Assembly (NCBI RefSeq): GCF_014805685.1 | Contig: NC_060906.1 | Location: 5,013,653 to 5,077,652 of the forward strand | Length of the DNA stretch: 64,000 nucleotides | Source of the DNA: Silurus meridionalis | Taxonomy: Eukaryota; Chordata; Actinopteri; Siluriformes; Siluridae | Reading direction: 5' to 3' | In this document: in pieces, positions 34,532-45,946 of the stretch | Position numbering within the stretch: the stretch's first letter is position 1 | Layout: every line of letters starts with the position of its first letter | Notes under the pieces: model-generated | Told to the model about the DNA's origin: nothing | Database searches by the model: none | Seen by the model: only the letters and a program-made list of their open reading frames with translations | Program-made: the position numbers and the translations under genes

Positions 34532-35228
34532 TGTTCTGTTCTTAATGGTAACATTTAGATAAGCATTGAGTTTCATGTTTTCAGAAAATAACATGCTTTA
34601 AACGTTTATTCAGATTCCTATGCGTTCTTATTTAGGTCATGGTCATTTTAAGATCGCGCTGTTCTAATTGTCCTATTACGTTACCCGTAGTCGGGAAGTA
34701 ATCATTCACGCATTCCAAGCGCATTGTTTTTAGACGCTTATATGCATCGCGTTCTCCTCATCTGTCTTCTCCTTGTGTCTGGCATAGCATCGATGGTATG
34801 TATATTTGTCTTTGTGAGATTGTCTGAAGGAATTCTTAGTTATTTTCGTCAATACTTTGTTTGTAAAGTATAATCTGAGGACGGTTTGAATTTACTACAA
34901 CTATGCAAATGTTAGCTCACGTGTGTCGTTTGCGATGAGTTGTGCGTTGTCTCATTGACTTGAATGTTATTCAAATGTATTTCTTCTCCTCTCTTGAAAT
35001 GAGTACAAACGAAATGCAGCTGTAATAGTGCAAATTAGCCTTTATTCAAGTTGAGTTAAGGTTTGATGAAGTTGGCGTTACTCTGATTTGTCATTGTTTT
35101 TTTTTCATTTTATGTGTTGCAGTTTTACTTTTCTTTGCATCTCCAATAAACCTGTGGAACTAAGAATTAATCTTCAGAGTTTTGGTGTTGGGAAAAGTTT
35201 AGCTGGCCGTCAAGATATTAAGTGAACA
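34532..35228 (+). repeat. BEL/Pao 3' LTR
   Basis: Begins tgttctgttcttaatggt after a purine-rich tract (gacggggag) and ends ttaagtgaaca. The 5-bp inverted ends tgttc/gaaca and TG...CA borders fit an LTR. A polyadenylation signal (aataaa) lies at about 35146. Confidence 0.8.
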
Positions 35229-35237
35229 TATCAAGGA

Positions 35238-35553
35238 TGGCACACCAGAAGTCAGAGGAAATTAATAACAGTTATACCAGAGATCAGAGAAAATTATTAA
35301 TAGCAGTTATACCAGAGGTCGGAGTAAATTAATAACAGTTATACCAGAGGTCAGAGTAAATTAATAACAGTTATACCGGAGGTCAGAGAAAATAAAAATG
35401 GCAGTTATACCAGAGGTCAGAGTAAATTAAAAACAGTTATACCAGAGGTCAGAGTAAATTAATAACAGTTATACCAGAGGTCAAAGTAAAGTTAAAGTTA
35501 TGGCAGTTATACCAGAGGTCAGAGTAAAGTACTAGCAGTTATACCAGAGATCA
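35238..35553. repeat. Minisatellite array 4
   Basis: About nine units; its last units (accagagatcagagcaaaga) and the junction to the next block are the same as at 22930-22960. Confidence 0.95.
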
Positions 35554-35862
35554 GAGCAAAGACAGACAGGGGGCGGGGCAGGTGATGTCACATGGTGTAA
35601 TCACATGACCCAGCGTCCAACTCGCCTCGCCGTGCCGAGTGTTTAGACAGGTCACACGCCCGTGTCTCCGGAGTTTTGTCGTTTTATGTTTTTTTTTGTG
35701 CGTTCACGTCCACCTGACGTCATGTGACGTCACGCGGCGTAGATATGGCACTCCGCCGGATATTACCCAGACCGTGCCGAGCGGTTTGATGTGTCACACG
35801 TCCGGGTCCAAACGAGTTTAGGGACACGGTAAGCTAATAGGTTTGTTTGGTGGGTGTGCCGT
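35554..35862. repeat. Second copy of the CRE-like repeat block (partial)
   Basis: Repeats 22949-23255 with few differences, including TGACGTCA at 35715 and 35725. It is cut short after gtaagctaataggtttg and joined to the middle of a ~450-bp unit. Confidence 0.9.
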
Positions 35863-35865
35863 CTG

Positions 35866-36163
35866 TACGTCTGGAGGTTTGAGCCAGAGAAAGGAAGCTG
35901 ATTCATGGGCTTTTCTTTCTCTTTCCCTGCACCCTCCCCCCTCTGGTTCTGTTGCCTTGTTGGGGAATTTCAAACTCCTATGGAGATTCCCCTGGAGCTC
36001 ATAGCAGCCACAGTGCTCTCTTCTGGGCATGGGATGTTGAATATTTTGGGAGAGGATCCCATGCACCTAAATGAACACCGTGGCTGCTCTGAGCTCCAGA
36101 GGATAAGTCTTTGTAATGTTTTATCAGCCTGCAGAGATGAAGGCCCAATCCTTTACAAGGTGA
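35866..36163. repeat. Partial ~450-bp unit (seventh copy)
   Basis: Right two-thirds of the unit, from the gtctggaggtttgagccaga segment through the hairpin, joined to copy B of the BED module exactly as at 12290. Confidence 0.92.
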
Positions 36164-38265
36164 CAGAACCAGGGCGTTTGTGTGCACTAAGCCACGTCAG
36201 ATTATGGTTCTATTGGGAGTAACTGCTCATGGTTCAGGGTCCAGAGACATGTCTTGTGTCACTGTGGTGAAATCAGAACCGCTATGTAAATTTCATTTGG
36301 TTTGACATGATGTTTCTGCTTCCTTAACTTTCATTCTAACCAATGTATTATTCTTTGTGCTAGTGGTGGCATGGAGTCCTGCTGAAATCATGACTCTCCA
36401 TCTTCACAGTCCATTAGAGTTAAGTTTCTACTGAAGTATCAGATGTCTGTACACTTATAAACAGGTCTGCTCTCTGCCTGCTCTCACATTTATTCATTTT
36501 TTTTCTGAATGTGAAGGATGAGAATTCAAAGGAATAACAGGAGAAAATGGCACCATAAGGATCGGAAAGCATGATCTTTCACCTACTGATATCAGAACCT
36601 ATGCTAGCAACCAAAACTTCTTGAAAGGGGGTTTCACAGGGATATAAATATAGATAGATTAGTATAAGACATGTGGCGGTATTCGGTAATGCAGTAAATC
36701 GCAGTAAAGAATATGCACAGTATTGTTATCGCAGACATTTCAAAATAGCGTGAATAATTGTTAATACAAATGTAGAAGTTTAGAACGTGTCTTAGCTGCT
36801 TTTTCATGCTAATACACTGCGTGTATGCTGTGTAAAAGACACATGCGCACTCTGATGTAAACAGTCTCCACGTGGAGGAGAAGCATGGCGTAAGGTGGAA
36901 CACTGACGTTAATTTATGCCCCTTCTAAATAAGTAAAGTCAAAAGTTTGAAAATATTTTGGGTAGCGGAAAATGCTGAGGGACTGCTGGTAAAAGACGAT
37001 TTCCCTTTGTGTGAAACATGTGGAGGGAAAGTAGCAGCCAAACACCAGAACACGTCCAACATGTTCGCTCATCTTCCAGACAGCCATCCAGTGCTATTCA
37101 GGAAAATAATTGTAATTTTACTTCTTATTTCCGTGTCGTACACCATGTAAAATTTTTTTTCCACAGAATTGAATACCGTGATGAAACCTTACGGTATTAT
37201 GCATTTGCCGGCTCGTGCTGTGGCTGTAGTGCAGCAGATCCAGGACATCACCATCAGACGTCGCACGTGCCGAACAATGTGCCGCGGCTTGTCTGAGCTT
37301 CAGAGTCCCTGAAATTTGTATAATGTTCCTTAAATAAAATCCCCCTGAAAAACAGAAGAACCAGAGGCTCACCATGCAACATCTCAAGACCAAAAGAGCA
37401 CAGAGGATGTGCTGAGCTCCAGAGCATGAGTCCTTAAACTTTTTTTTCATGCTCCAGAGATCCAATCCATTTTCCCCTACAGGGTGGTAGAACCAGGACA
37501 CTAATCTCTTACACTAAGGCATTTTGGCAATGTCTTTGGGCAGGCGCTCTGGAGGTCCCGCTTTTGAATCGTTTCGCAGTGATATTTATGTTGCACAAGC
37601 AATGAAAACGATGACGAGCATCACGTGCTTCTCCTTCTTTCTCCTCTTTTCTTTCTCTTTCCATGCACACTCCCACATCAATAGATTAGAACGCAACCCA
37701 CACTTAGATTAGATTAGATGAGAATAAAAGGCCATTTTTTTATAGTTTTTTTTATATCTGTATAGCACCAGCACACCTACAAACCATGCTGAACCTGCTG
37801 AAATCATGACTCTCTATCTTCACCGTCCATTACAGTTAAGTTTCTACTGAAGAATCAGATCTCTGTACACTTATATACAGCTCTGCTCTCTGGCTGCTCT
37901 TACATTTATTCTTTTCTTTTCTGAATGTGGCAGAATGTGTATTCTGCTGAAATCCAATGAGAAAAGAGCAGCAATAAGGCTTGGAGGAATTGATCCTTTA
38001 AGCAAATAAAGCAGGACCTATGCTCCAAACCAAAACTTCTTGCAAAGGAGGTACAGTATCGCACCAGAGGCCATAAATAGAAACTGAATGAATTTGCTGT
38101 CAAACCGAATGTAAATGACATGATTTCACCACAGTGACACAAGACATGTCTGACTCACGGATCATGTTGATAGACTGTAGGAAGAACCAGCCCCAGAATC
38201 CCCATTATACTGTGTGACTCCACTTTTGACTTTCCATTGTGTAATCCCATACTTTAGCTTCTGCA

Positions 38266-38275
<10 letters not shown>
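36164..38275. mobile_element. 2.1-kb BED-finger module, copy B
   Basis: Nearly identical to 12291-14384 in order and sequence. It shows the same inverted ends (36240 and 38115), the same internal direct repeats and the same TAA junction on the right. A short segment around 36610-36650 differs (ttgaaagggggtttcac in place of sequence at 12735). Confidence 0.7.
36947..37150 (+). pseudogene. BED-type zinc finger (copy B)
   Basis: The frame gives NAEGLLVKDDFPLCETCGGK, then VAAKHQNTSNMFAHLPDSHP: the same C-x2-C and H-x4-H finger as copy A, with only conservative changes. The frame is open for 67 codons but the rest of a transposase is absent. Confidence 0.65.
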
Positions 38276-38326
<51 letters not shown>

Positions 38327-38354
38327 TTAATAATAATAATAATGATAATAATAA
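38276..38354. repeat. (TAA)n microsatellite
   Basis: About 26 units with one gat interruption; longer than its counterpart at 14385. Confidence 0.92.
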
Positions 38355-38378
38355 AAAACAATAACAATTGATATATCA

Positions 38379-38862
38379 GTTATACCATGGGTCAGAGTAA
38401 AGTAATAGCAGTTATACCAGATTCCATTTTAAATTAATACCAGTTATACCAGAGGTCAGAGTAAATTAATAATAGCAGTTATACCAGAGGTCAGAGTAAA
38501 TTAATAATAGCAGTTATACCAGAGGTCAGAGTAAATTAATAACAGTTATACCAGAGGTCAGAGTAAATTAATAACAGTTATACCAGAGGTCAGAGTAAAT
38601 GAATAACAGTTATACCAGAGGTCAGAGTAAATTAATGGCAGTTTTACCAGAGGTCAGAGTAAATTAATAACAGTTATACCAGAGGTCAGAGTAAATTAAT
38701 AACAGTTATACCAGAGGTCAGGGTGAAGTTAAATTTATGGCAGTTATACCAGAGGTCAGAGTAAAGTAATAGCAGTTATACCAGAGATCAGAGCAAATTA
38801 ATAATAGCAGTTATAGCAGAGGTCAGAGTAAATTAATAGCAGTTATACCAGATATCAGAGTA
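38379..38862. repeat. Minisatellite array 5
   Basis: About 14 units; begins through the same junction as array 2 and ends at a transposon terminus. Confidence 0.95.
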
Positions 38863-38865
38863 CAG

Positions 38866-38914
38866 TGGAACCTCGGGTTACAAATTTAATTGGTTCCGGT
38901 ACTTTATTCGTAAC
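38866..38914. mobile_element. DNA-transposon terminus cut by the gap
   Basis: cagtggaacctcgggttaca then ttaattggttccgg resembles the terminal inverted repeat of a fish Tc/pogo-type element. The rest is lost in the run of Ns. Confidence 0.45.
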
Positions 38915-39014
38915 NNNNNNNNNNNNNNNNNNNNNNNNNNNNNNNNNNNNNNNNNNNNNNNNNNNNNNNNNNNNNNNNNNNNNNNNNNNNNNNNNNNNNN
39001 NNNNNNNNNNNNNN
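38915..39014. other. Assembly gap (100 N)
   Basis: Exactly 100 unknown bases, the conventional size for a gap of unknown length. Confidence 0.99.
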
Positions 39015-41074
<2,060 letters not shown>

Positions 41075-41140
41075 TTAGATATGTATGGAAGCCTGTTTTC
41101 GGCAGTGAAAAACTAAGGTCACAGTTCTGTAATTTTCGAT

Positions 41141-41195
41141 GGACTTGAAATCCTTTGGGGTCTCCAAGCGTAGGTTTCGAATCCTGCTGACTACG
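41141..41195 (+). pseudogene. tRNA-Ser 3' fragment (anticodon TGA)
   Basis: From gatggacttgaaatcc onwards the anticodon arm (TGA), variable arm, T arm (ggtttcgaatcctgc) and acceptor 3' strand (gactacg) are present. The 5' half (D arm) is replaced by the sequence that follows the (TC)n tract. Mismatches weaken the anticodon and variable stems. Confidence 0.75.
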
Positions 41196-41306
41196 TTTCA
41201 CTTTCTGATTTTACATTTCCTATTAATTACCCCGATACAGTTATTTTACATGTTGTTGTGTTAATAGGACTTTCAGTTTAAGTAGGGGATGATAGAAAAC
41301 TGTGCA

Positions 41307-41388
41307 GTAGTCGTGGCCGAGTGGTTAAGGCAATGGACTAGAAATCCATTGGGGTCCCCTCATGCAGGTTTGAATCCTGCTGACTACG
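41307..41388 (+). tRNA. tRNA-Ser (AGA anticodon)
   Basis: An 82-nt type II tRNA. The acceptor stem gtagtcg pairs with tgactac, with one G-T pair. The D-arm/A-box is tggccgagtggttaagg, the anticodon stem tggact-AGA-aatcca pairs well, a long variable arm follows, and the T arm is gcagg-tttgaat-cctgc. The B box has T in place of the usual C (ggtttgaatcc), and no strong T-run terminator follows within 15 nt. It may be a weak gene or a recent pseudogene. Confidence 0.8.
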
Positions 41389-41525
41389 GTTAACTTTCTG
41401 TTTACATTTCCTATTAATTACCCCGATCCAGTTAGCTTACAGGTTCTTGTGTTAATAGGGCTAACCCTAGATTCACTTTCTGTTTACATTTCCTATTAAA
41501 TCTCTTCTCTAACTTTACCATTCAC
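41389..41525. repeat. tRNA-flank repeats
   Basis: The flank actttctgtttacatttcct (with attaattaccccgat) follows the tRNA fragment (41200), the tRNA (41391) and occurs again at 41474. This indicates an older tandem array of tRNA-Ser units. Confidence 0.7.
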
Positions 41526-41805
41526 TTCACTGACCATCACACTCACATCACTGACCACCACACTCACATCACTGATCAACACATATCACTGACCATCACA
41601 CTCACATCGCTGACCATCACACTCACATCACTGACCATTACACTTACATCACTGACCATTACACTCACATCACTGACCATCACACTCATCACTGACCATC
41701 ACACACACTCATCACTGATCATCACACTCATCACTGACCATCACACTTACATCACTGACCATTACACTCTCATCACTGACCATCACACTCACATCACTGA
41801 CCAGG
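41526..41805. repeat. Satellite (same as 1-1365)
   Basis: About thirteen copies of the catcactgaccatcacactc unit, longer form (with cacatcac) predominating. Confidence 0.92.
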
Positions 41806-41991
41806 TCTCCAGCCTTGATAAATGTGGAGGGTTGTGTTATAAAGAACATCCAGTGTAAAACGTGCCAAATCCGATATGCGGATCACAAATCAGATTTTTA
41901 GAGACGGGTGTAAATTCACCGGGTATGTTGATGAAGTTCATCACGACTTTGTATCATGGTAAGGTCATGGAATGTTATTGCTAAAAGTCTC

Positions 41992-42000
<9 letters not shown>
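41806..42000 (+). mobile_element. LINE-like fragment
   Basis: ttgataaatgtggagggttg then tgttataaagaacatccagt matches the segment at 2140-2200 that begins the RTE-like LINE. After about 41877 the two copies differ. Confidence 0.5.
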
Positions 42001-42022
<22 letters not shown>

Positions 42023-42813
42023 TTAGATATGTATGGAAGCCTGTTTTCGGCAGTGAAAAAACTAAGGTCACAGTTCTGTAATTTTCCGCGGATTTGCGGC
42101 ACTTTGTGGAAAAGCGCCAAAGAAAACCACGTGATGTGATTTTTAAAGAACAGGTGACTTTTTTACGTTTTTATGCTAAACAGCTTTGTGTCATTTTCCC
42201 AAAGACAAGGTATTTTTATATTCACTCTTTGGAATTAGAATCCATTACGATACTCACAAGAATTCTGAGATAAAAAGCAGTTATAAACCCTCAGGCTGAT
42301 TGTGCGCATGCACGGTAACATCACTGCGTTGCCATGTCTTGTTGACAGAGCTCCGTGTTTTATTCTACTGTTTTGGGTTTTTAGTTCTGTTTCATCCGAT
42401 TACCAGAATGTCAACATACGTGAGGTGAACAGGTTCCTAATCTCCAGATATAAAACTTTAACAACAACAACAAACATGACAATAATAATAATAATATTCA
42501 TAATATTAATAATAATAATAATAATCATCATCATCAGCCACATCTTCATAGTATTAATAATAATAATAATAATAATGATAATAATTAATAATGATAACAT
42601 AATATTATAATGATGTTCTCCTCTGTGCTCCTGCAATAAAGAGGAAGTCATTGTGAAGGACTTTCTTTTTCCTGATCCCACAAATAGTAAGAGTTTATAA
42701 AACTGCTGATAAGCCTAAAGTTTAGAAGAATAAAGAAGCTCTTGTGTGATGTTTGATTGTGATTCACTCTGTGTTGTGCAAAACACAGCGGTTCAAATCT
42801 TCATCTAAAACAG
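42001..42813. other. Duplicated post-microsatellite flank, then spacer with (AAT)n
   Basis: 42017-42085 repeats 41069-41139. The rest shows no gene except possible upstream sequence of the exon at 42814. An (AAT/ATA)n tract occupies about 42480-42610. Confidence 0.6.
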
Positions 42814-43130
42814 ATGGAGGAGCACAGTTTCACGGTCGGATCCTTGGCAGAAACATCATACAGAAATGAACCTGAGATATTAGAGGATTGGCAGAAGTTC
42901 TACCTCCCAGATCACATGTACGTGCAGGTGATTGGTGTTTTTAAGGAGTTCTTTTGTGACTCCCTCGATGATGAACTGGTGCTGATGGTGTGTGAGGATG
43001 GAAAAGTGTTTGCTAATGAAGGTAACAGGTTCCATCTCACCAATAACAACCTGAAGGAACTGTTTGAACATGGCCTCCAGTTTCCAGGAACCAAACAGTA
43101 GTATCGAGGTCAAAGCTTTGAGCACATGGT
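42814..43130 (+). pseudogene. Exon copy 2 of the duplicated unrecognised gene
   Basis: Opens MEEHSFTVGSLAETSYRNEP and continues WQKFYLPDHMYVQVIGVFKE and DDELVLMVCEDGKVFANEG to GLQFPGTK. A start Met lies in the context cagATGGAGG. A nonsense change (gagtac in copy 1, cagtag here) ends it at 43101. The original exon evidently continued to YYRGQSFEHM with a GTGAGA donor at about 43130. The family is not recognised. Copy 1 lacks this stop but has other lesions, so neither copy is intact. Homology with copy 1 extends 3' to about 43357, where an LTR element begins. Confidence 0.7.
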
Positions 43131-43361
43131 GAGATGGACTTCAGTGTTTCTATTCAGTATTAATTCCAGCTTCAAGAGCTTCCTGATTTTCAATCTCTCA
43201 TATAAAACCTTTACATGATCATAGATCATCGATCTTCACAAACCTTTTACACAATATCATCTAGTGATACAGAACACCATTTAGCATAATATTAGGAACA
43301 ATAAGGATAATTATGCATTATTCTATTATAAACAACACTTATTTATAATTAATATTATTGT

Positions 43362-44160
43362 AGTAGGTCAGTCTAGGTACTGCCCTAGTAAACGTGACTG
43401 TCGCCTGAATGACTGGTGTGACAGGCAATTGGCTGCCGTTCCAGGCATATTTAAGACGTCGGTGATGCCACCTGAGCGTGCATGATCCAATCTCGTTTGT
43501 GGGCGGGTGCACGTGGCTTTGCGGGAGGCATGTACCTAGCTGTTTGGCTGTATGTACCTAATTGTTTTTATATTCTTGTTTGTTTTTGTTTATTTCAGGA
43601 GCTGAAGGCCTCCAGTGAGGGAAGCTAGCTGTTTTGACCCTGTGACGGTGGTGTTTCTTTTACAGAGTGTTTTGCCATGACCATTGCATCTCCCTCATTT
43701 AGTGTGTGTGTGTGTGTGTGTGTGTTATTGTGCGGAGCATACTTGGGTGAGTGGTGTGTCTTAAGATACTCACTGTGCAGCTAGCCACCCTACTGGTAAG
43801 CCTCAGCCTGAAAGTATTTTATTTTCTTTATTTTATTTCTGCCTGGTCAACAGTCTTTTTTAACTAATTTTAAGTAATTATCCTTATTGTGAAATAAAAG
43901 TATTTTTGTATTTATATTCACGTCTACTGTGTTTAGTGGAAACAAACCTGTGTGCTCTATTTTCCGTCTAAATTTCCCCGTTCATAGAAACGGGGTGGCG
44001 TAATCTGCTTTTCATTCTAGTTGTGTACTAGTGTCAATTTTTTCACCGCCCAAAATTTAATGGCAGGGTCGGACTTAGTATTGAGGAGTGGGTTGAGGAG
44101 GCCCAGGCTTGTATGCGTGCCTTTCTGATACTGACAAGGCGTTCTATCTGCTATTTAGCT
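43362..44160 (+). mobile_element. Ty3/gypsy-like LTR with gag start
   Basis: A stretch with a TATA-like tatttaag (43448), an internal (GT)n at 43702-43725, aataaaag at about 43897 and aacggggtggcgtaa near its end looks like an LTR. Directly downstream the frame reads RPKFNGRVGLSIEEWVEEAQ then ACMRAF, the gag start of fish gypsy-type elements, cut off at about 44160. Exact LTR ends are not fixed. Confidence 0.55.
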
Positions 44161-44284
44161 ATTCTGGATCAAAAATTACAACATCTTAAGAAAACATTTT
44201 TAAGATATGAATTTTTCGAGGTTGTTGGTACAAACATACGTACATCAACGTTTAAACTTTTATTAAGGTTTTTCATTTTTGTAT
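44161..44284. other. Short unassigned spacer
   Basis: AT-rich; could be part of the LTR to its right. Confidence 0.3.
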
Positions 44285-44577
44285 AAGATCGGGTGTAAAA
44301 AACAATATGAATCCGAAATATCTACAGTTATTTGCCAAAAAAAACCAAATAAATAATCACAATAAACATTCAACCGGAGAGTCTGTTGAATCCATAATGC
44401 GGATAGTCCAAGGATGATTGTCAGTGTGAACCATCGATCAGACGGAGAGCGGGTGGAACTGGGCTCCTTATAAAGAGGAGAGTAGATTGGAGACAGGTGA
44501 AGGGGATTAGTAGGAGGGCGTGGCTATGCGAGTGTGCTGAGTGTAGGAGGGCGTGGCTGATGGTTTCCTGACAGTAC
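44285..44577 (-). mobile_element. LTR fragment, minus strand
   Basis: On the minus strand a purine tract (ctaggggagggggtac) precedes tgtcaggaaaccatcagcc, followed by ctttataagga as a likely TATA box. This is the layout of a gypsy polypurine tract plus LTR start. The 3' border is uncertain. Confidence 0.55.
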
Positions 44578-45565
44578 CCCCTCCCCTAGGGCATTATAGT
44601 TTCAAGGAAAGATAATCCAGGACCTCGTTTCTATAAATCTCATTTAAAACTAAAACCTTGATTCCATAATTAATAATATTAATAATAATAATAATCTCAT
44701 TTCAAACTAAAAACCCTGTTTCTATAATTATTATTTAGAAAGTTTTTATAATCCTCATTTTAAACTAAATGTTTTTATACCCTTTTTTTTTTTTTTTTTA
44801 ACCTTTTTGAGTTGATCTATTGATTGACTCAGGTTTGAGTCCGCTCAATTCATTTACTATTAAGAACTGGTTCAGAGATCCGATTCAAATAACTGACTCA
44901 CTTGTGAATGACACATCAAAGAAATCATCCACTGCCTCAGATGTGGGAGAGTGAAAATGCTGCTCTTTATTAGATTGATCTTTTTATTTATGTATGAAAT
45001 AAAAAAAAACAGTAGCGCTAATAATTAATACGTAGATAGGTAAAATAATTGTGAATATGTTTCAGCTGCTATAATTTATTTAACTAAAAATCCTTTTATA
45101 AAATACCTCAGATAAGTAGCTAAATGTTAGCGGCTAGCTACAAATTAGCATACCTTTTCCTGGAGTTGTAGATCTGTTTTATCACTGCTGCTTCATAAAC
45201 CCTGATTAATTCAGGATATTTAAATAAACTGCCATAAAAGTTTGTGAATAAAATGTATGGTTTTAAAAATCCTGTCAGAAATGCGGTAGAGTTAGCTTGT
45301 AGCAGCTAGCTGTGTTAGCATCTCCTGAAGAGGACAGAGGAGTGATGAAGGTCACTAAAGGATTTATTTGTGATAAAAACGATTTTATTGAAGTACCAAT
45401 ATTTTTTATATGATAGCAATGCTTTCAAAAATTACAACAAATTATAAAAAAGTAGTAAAAACATAATAAAAAAAAATACAAAAGCAAGACAATATTTTAT
45501 AAATGTTTGGATGCTTAATTTTAATATTAAAATATTTGTCCATTTATATTTATGTACATCAGTTA
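44578..45565. other. AT-rich unassigned sequence
   Basis: Contains a related pair aaaccttgattccataatta / aaaccctgtttctataatta at 44652 and 44708 and no supported gene. Confidence 0.4.
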
Positions 45566-45880
45566 TGGTAAACACTGGTCATTTTATTAGGGACACCTGT
45601 ACACCTACACATGTATGCAGTTCAGCACTGCAGTGTATAAACTCCTGCAGAAACTGGTCCAGATCTTCAGATCATTTTTACATCAAACATCAGAATGAAG
45701 AAAAGTCTGATCTCTGTAACATGGTCTTTAGTACCAGATGGGTTAGTTTAAGTTTTTCAGAAACTGCTGATCTCCTGCTGGAGACTGTAGAGATACACAG
45801 AGTGGTGCATTAAAACAAAAACACTGAGTGAGCGACGGTTCTGTGGGGAGAAACAGGAGCTGACAGGAAGTCTAGAATAA
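45566..45880 (+). mobile_element. Tc1-like DNA transposon fragment
   Basis: ggtcattttattagggacac, catcaaacatcagaatgaag, agaaactgctgatctcctgc and gagcgacggttctgtgggg, in this order, match the 5' portion of a widespread fish Tc1-like element. It lies just past the stop codon of the minus-strand FIIND-CARD gene and so may sit in its 3' UTR. Confidence 0.7.
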
Positions 45881-45946
45881 CTCATGGTGATACTGGGTGA
45901 GCTAGAACCTAAACATCTGAGCTACCACTTTCTCTTTGAGGTTCCT

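Larger units (their letters stand above)
29524..35228 (+). mobile_element. BEL/Pao LTR retrotransposon, 5'-truncated and integrase-deleted
   Basis: Gag, protease, reverse transcriptase, RNase H and parts of integrase occur in the usual order, followed by a 697-bp LTR at the right end. The 5' LTR, primer-binding site and the gag start are missing: minisatellite directly abuts gag-coding sequence at 29524. The array resumes after the LTR, so the element lies within the minisatellite. No target duplication can be seen because the left end is lost. Several frameshifts and a stop make it non-functional. Confidence 0.92.
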
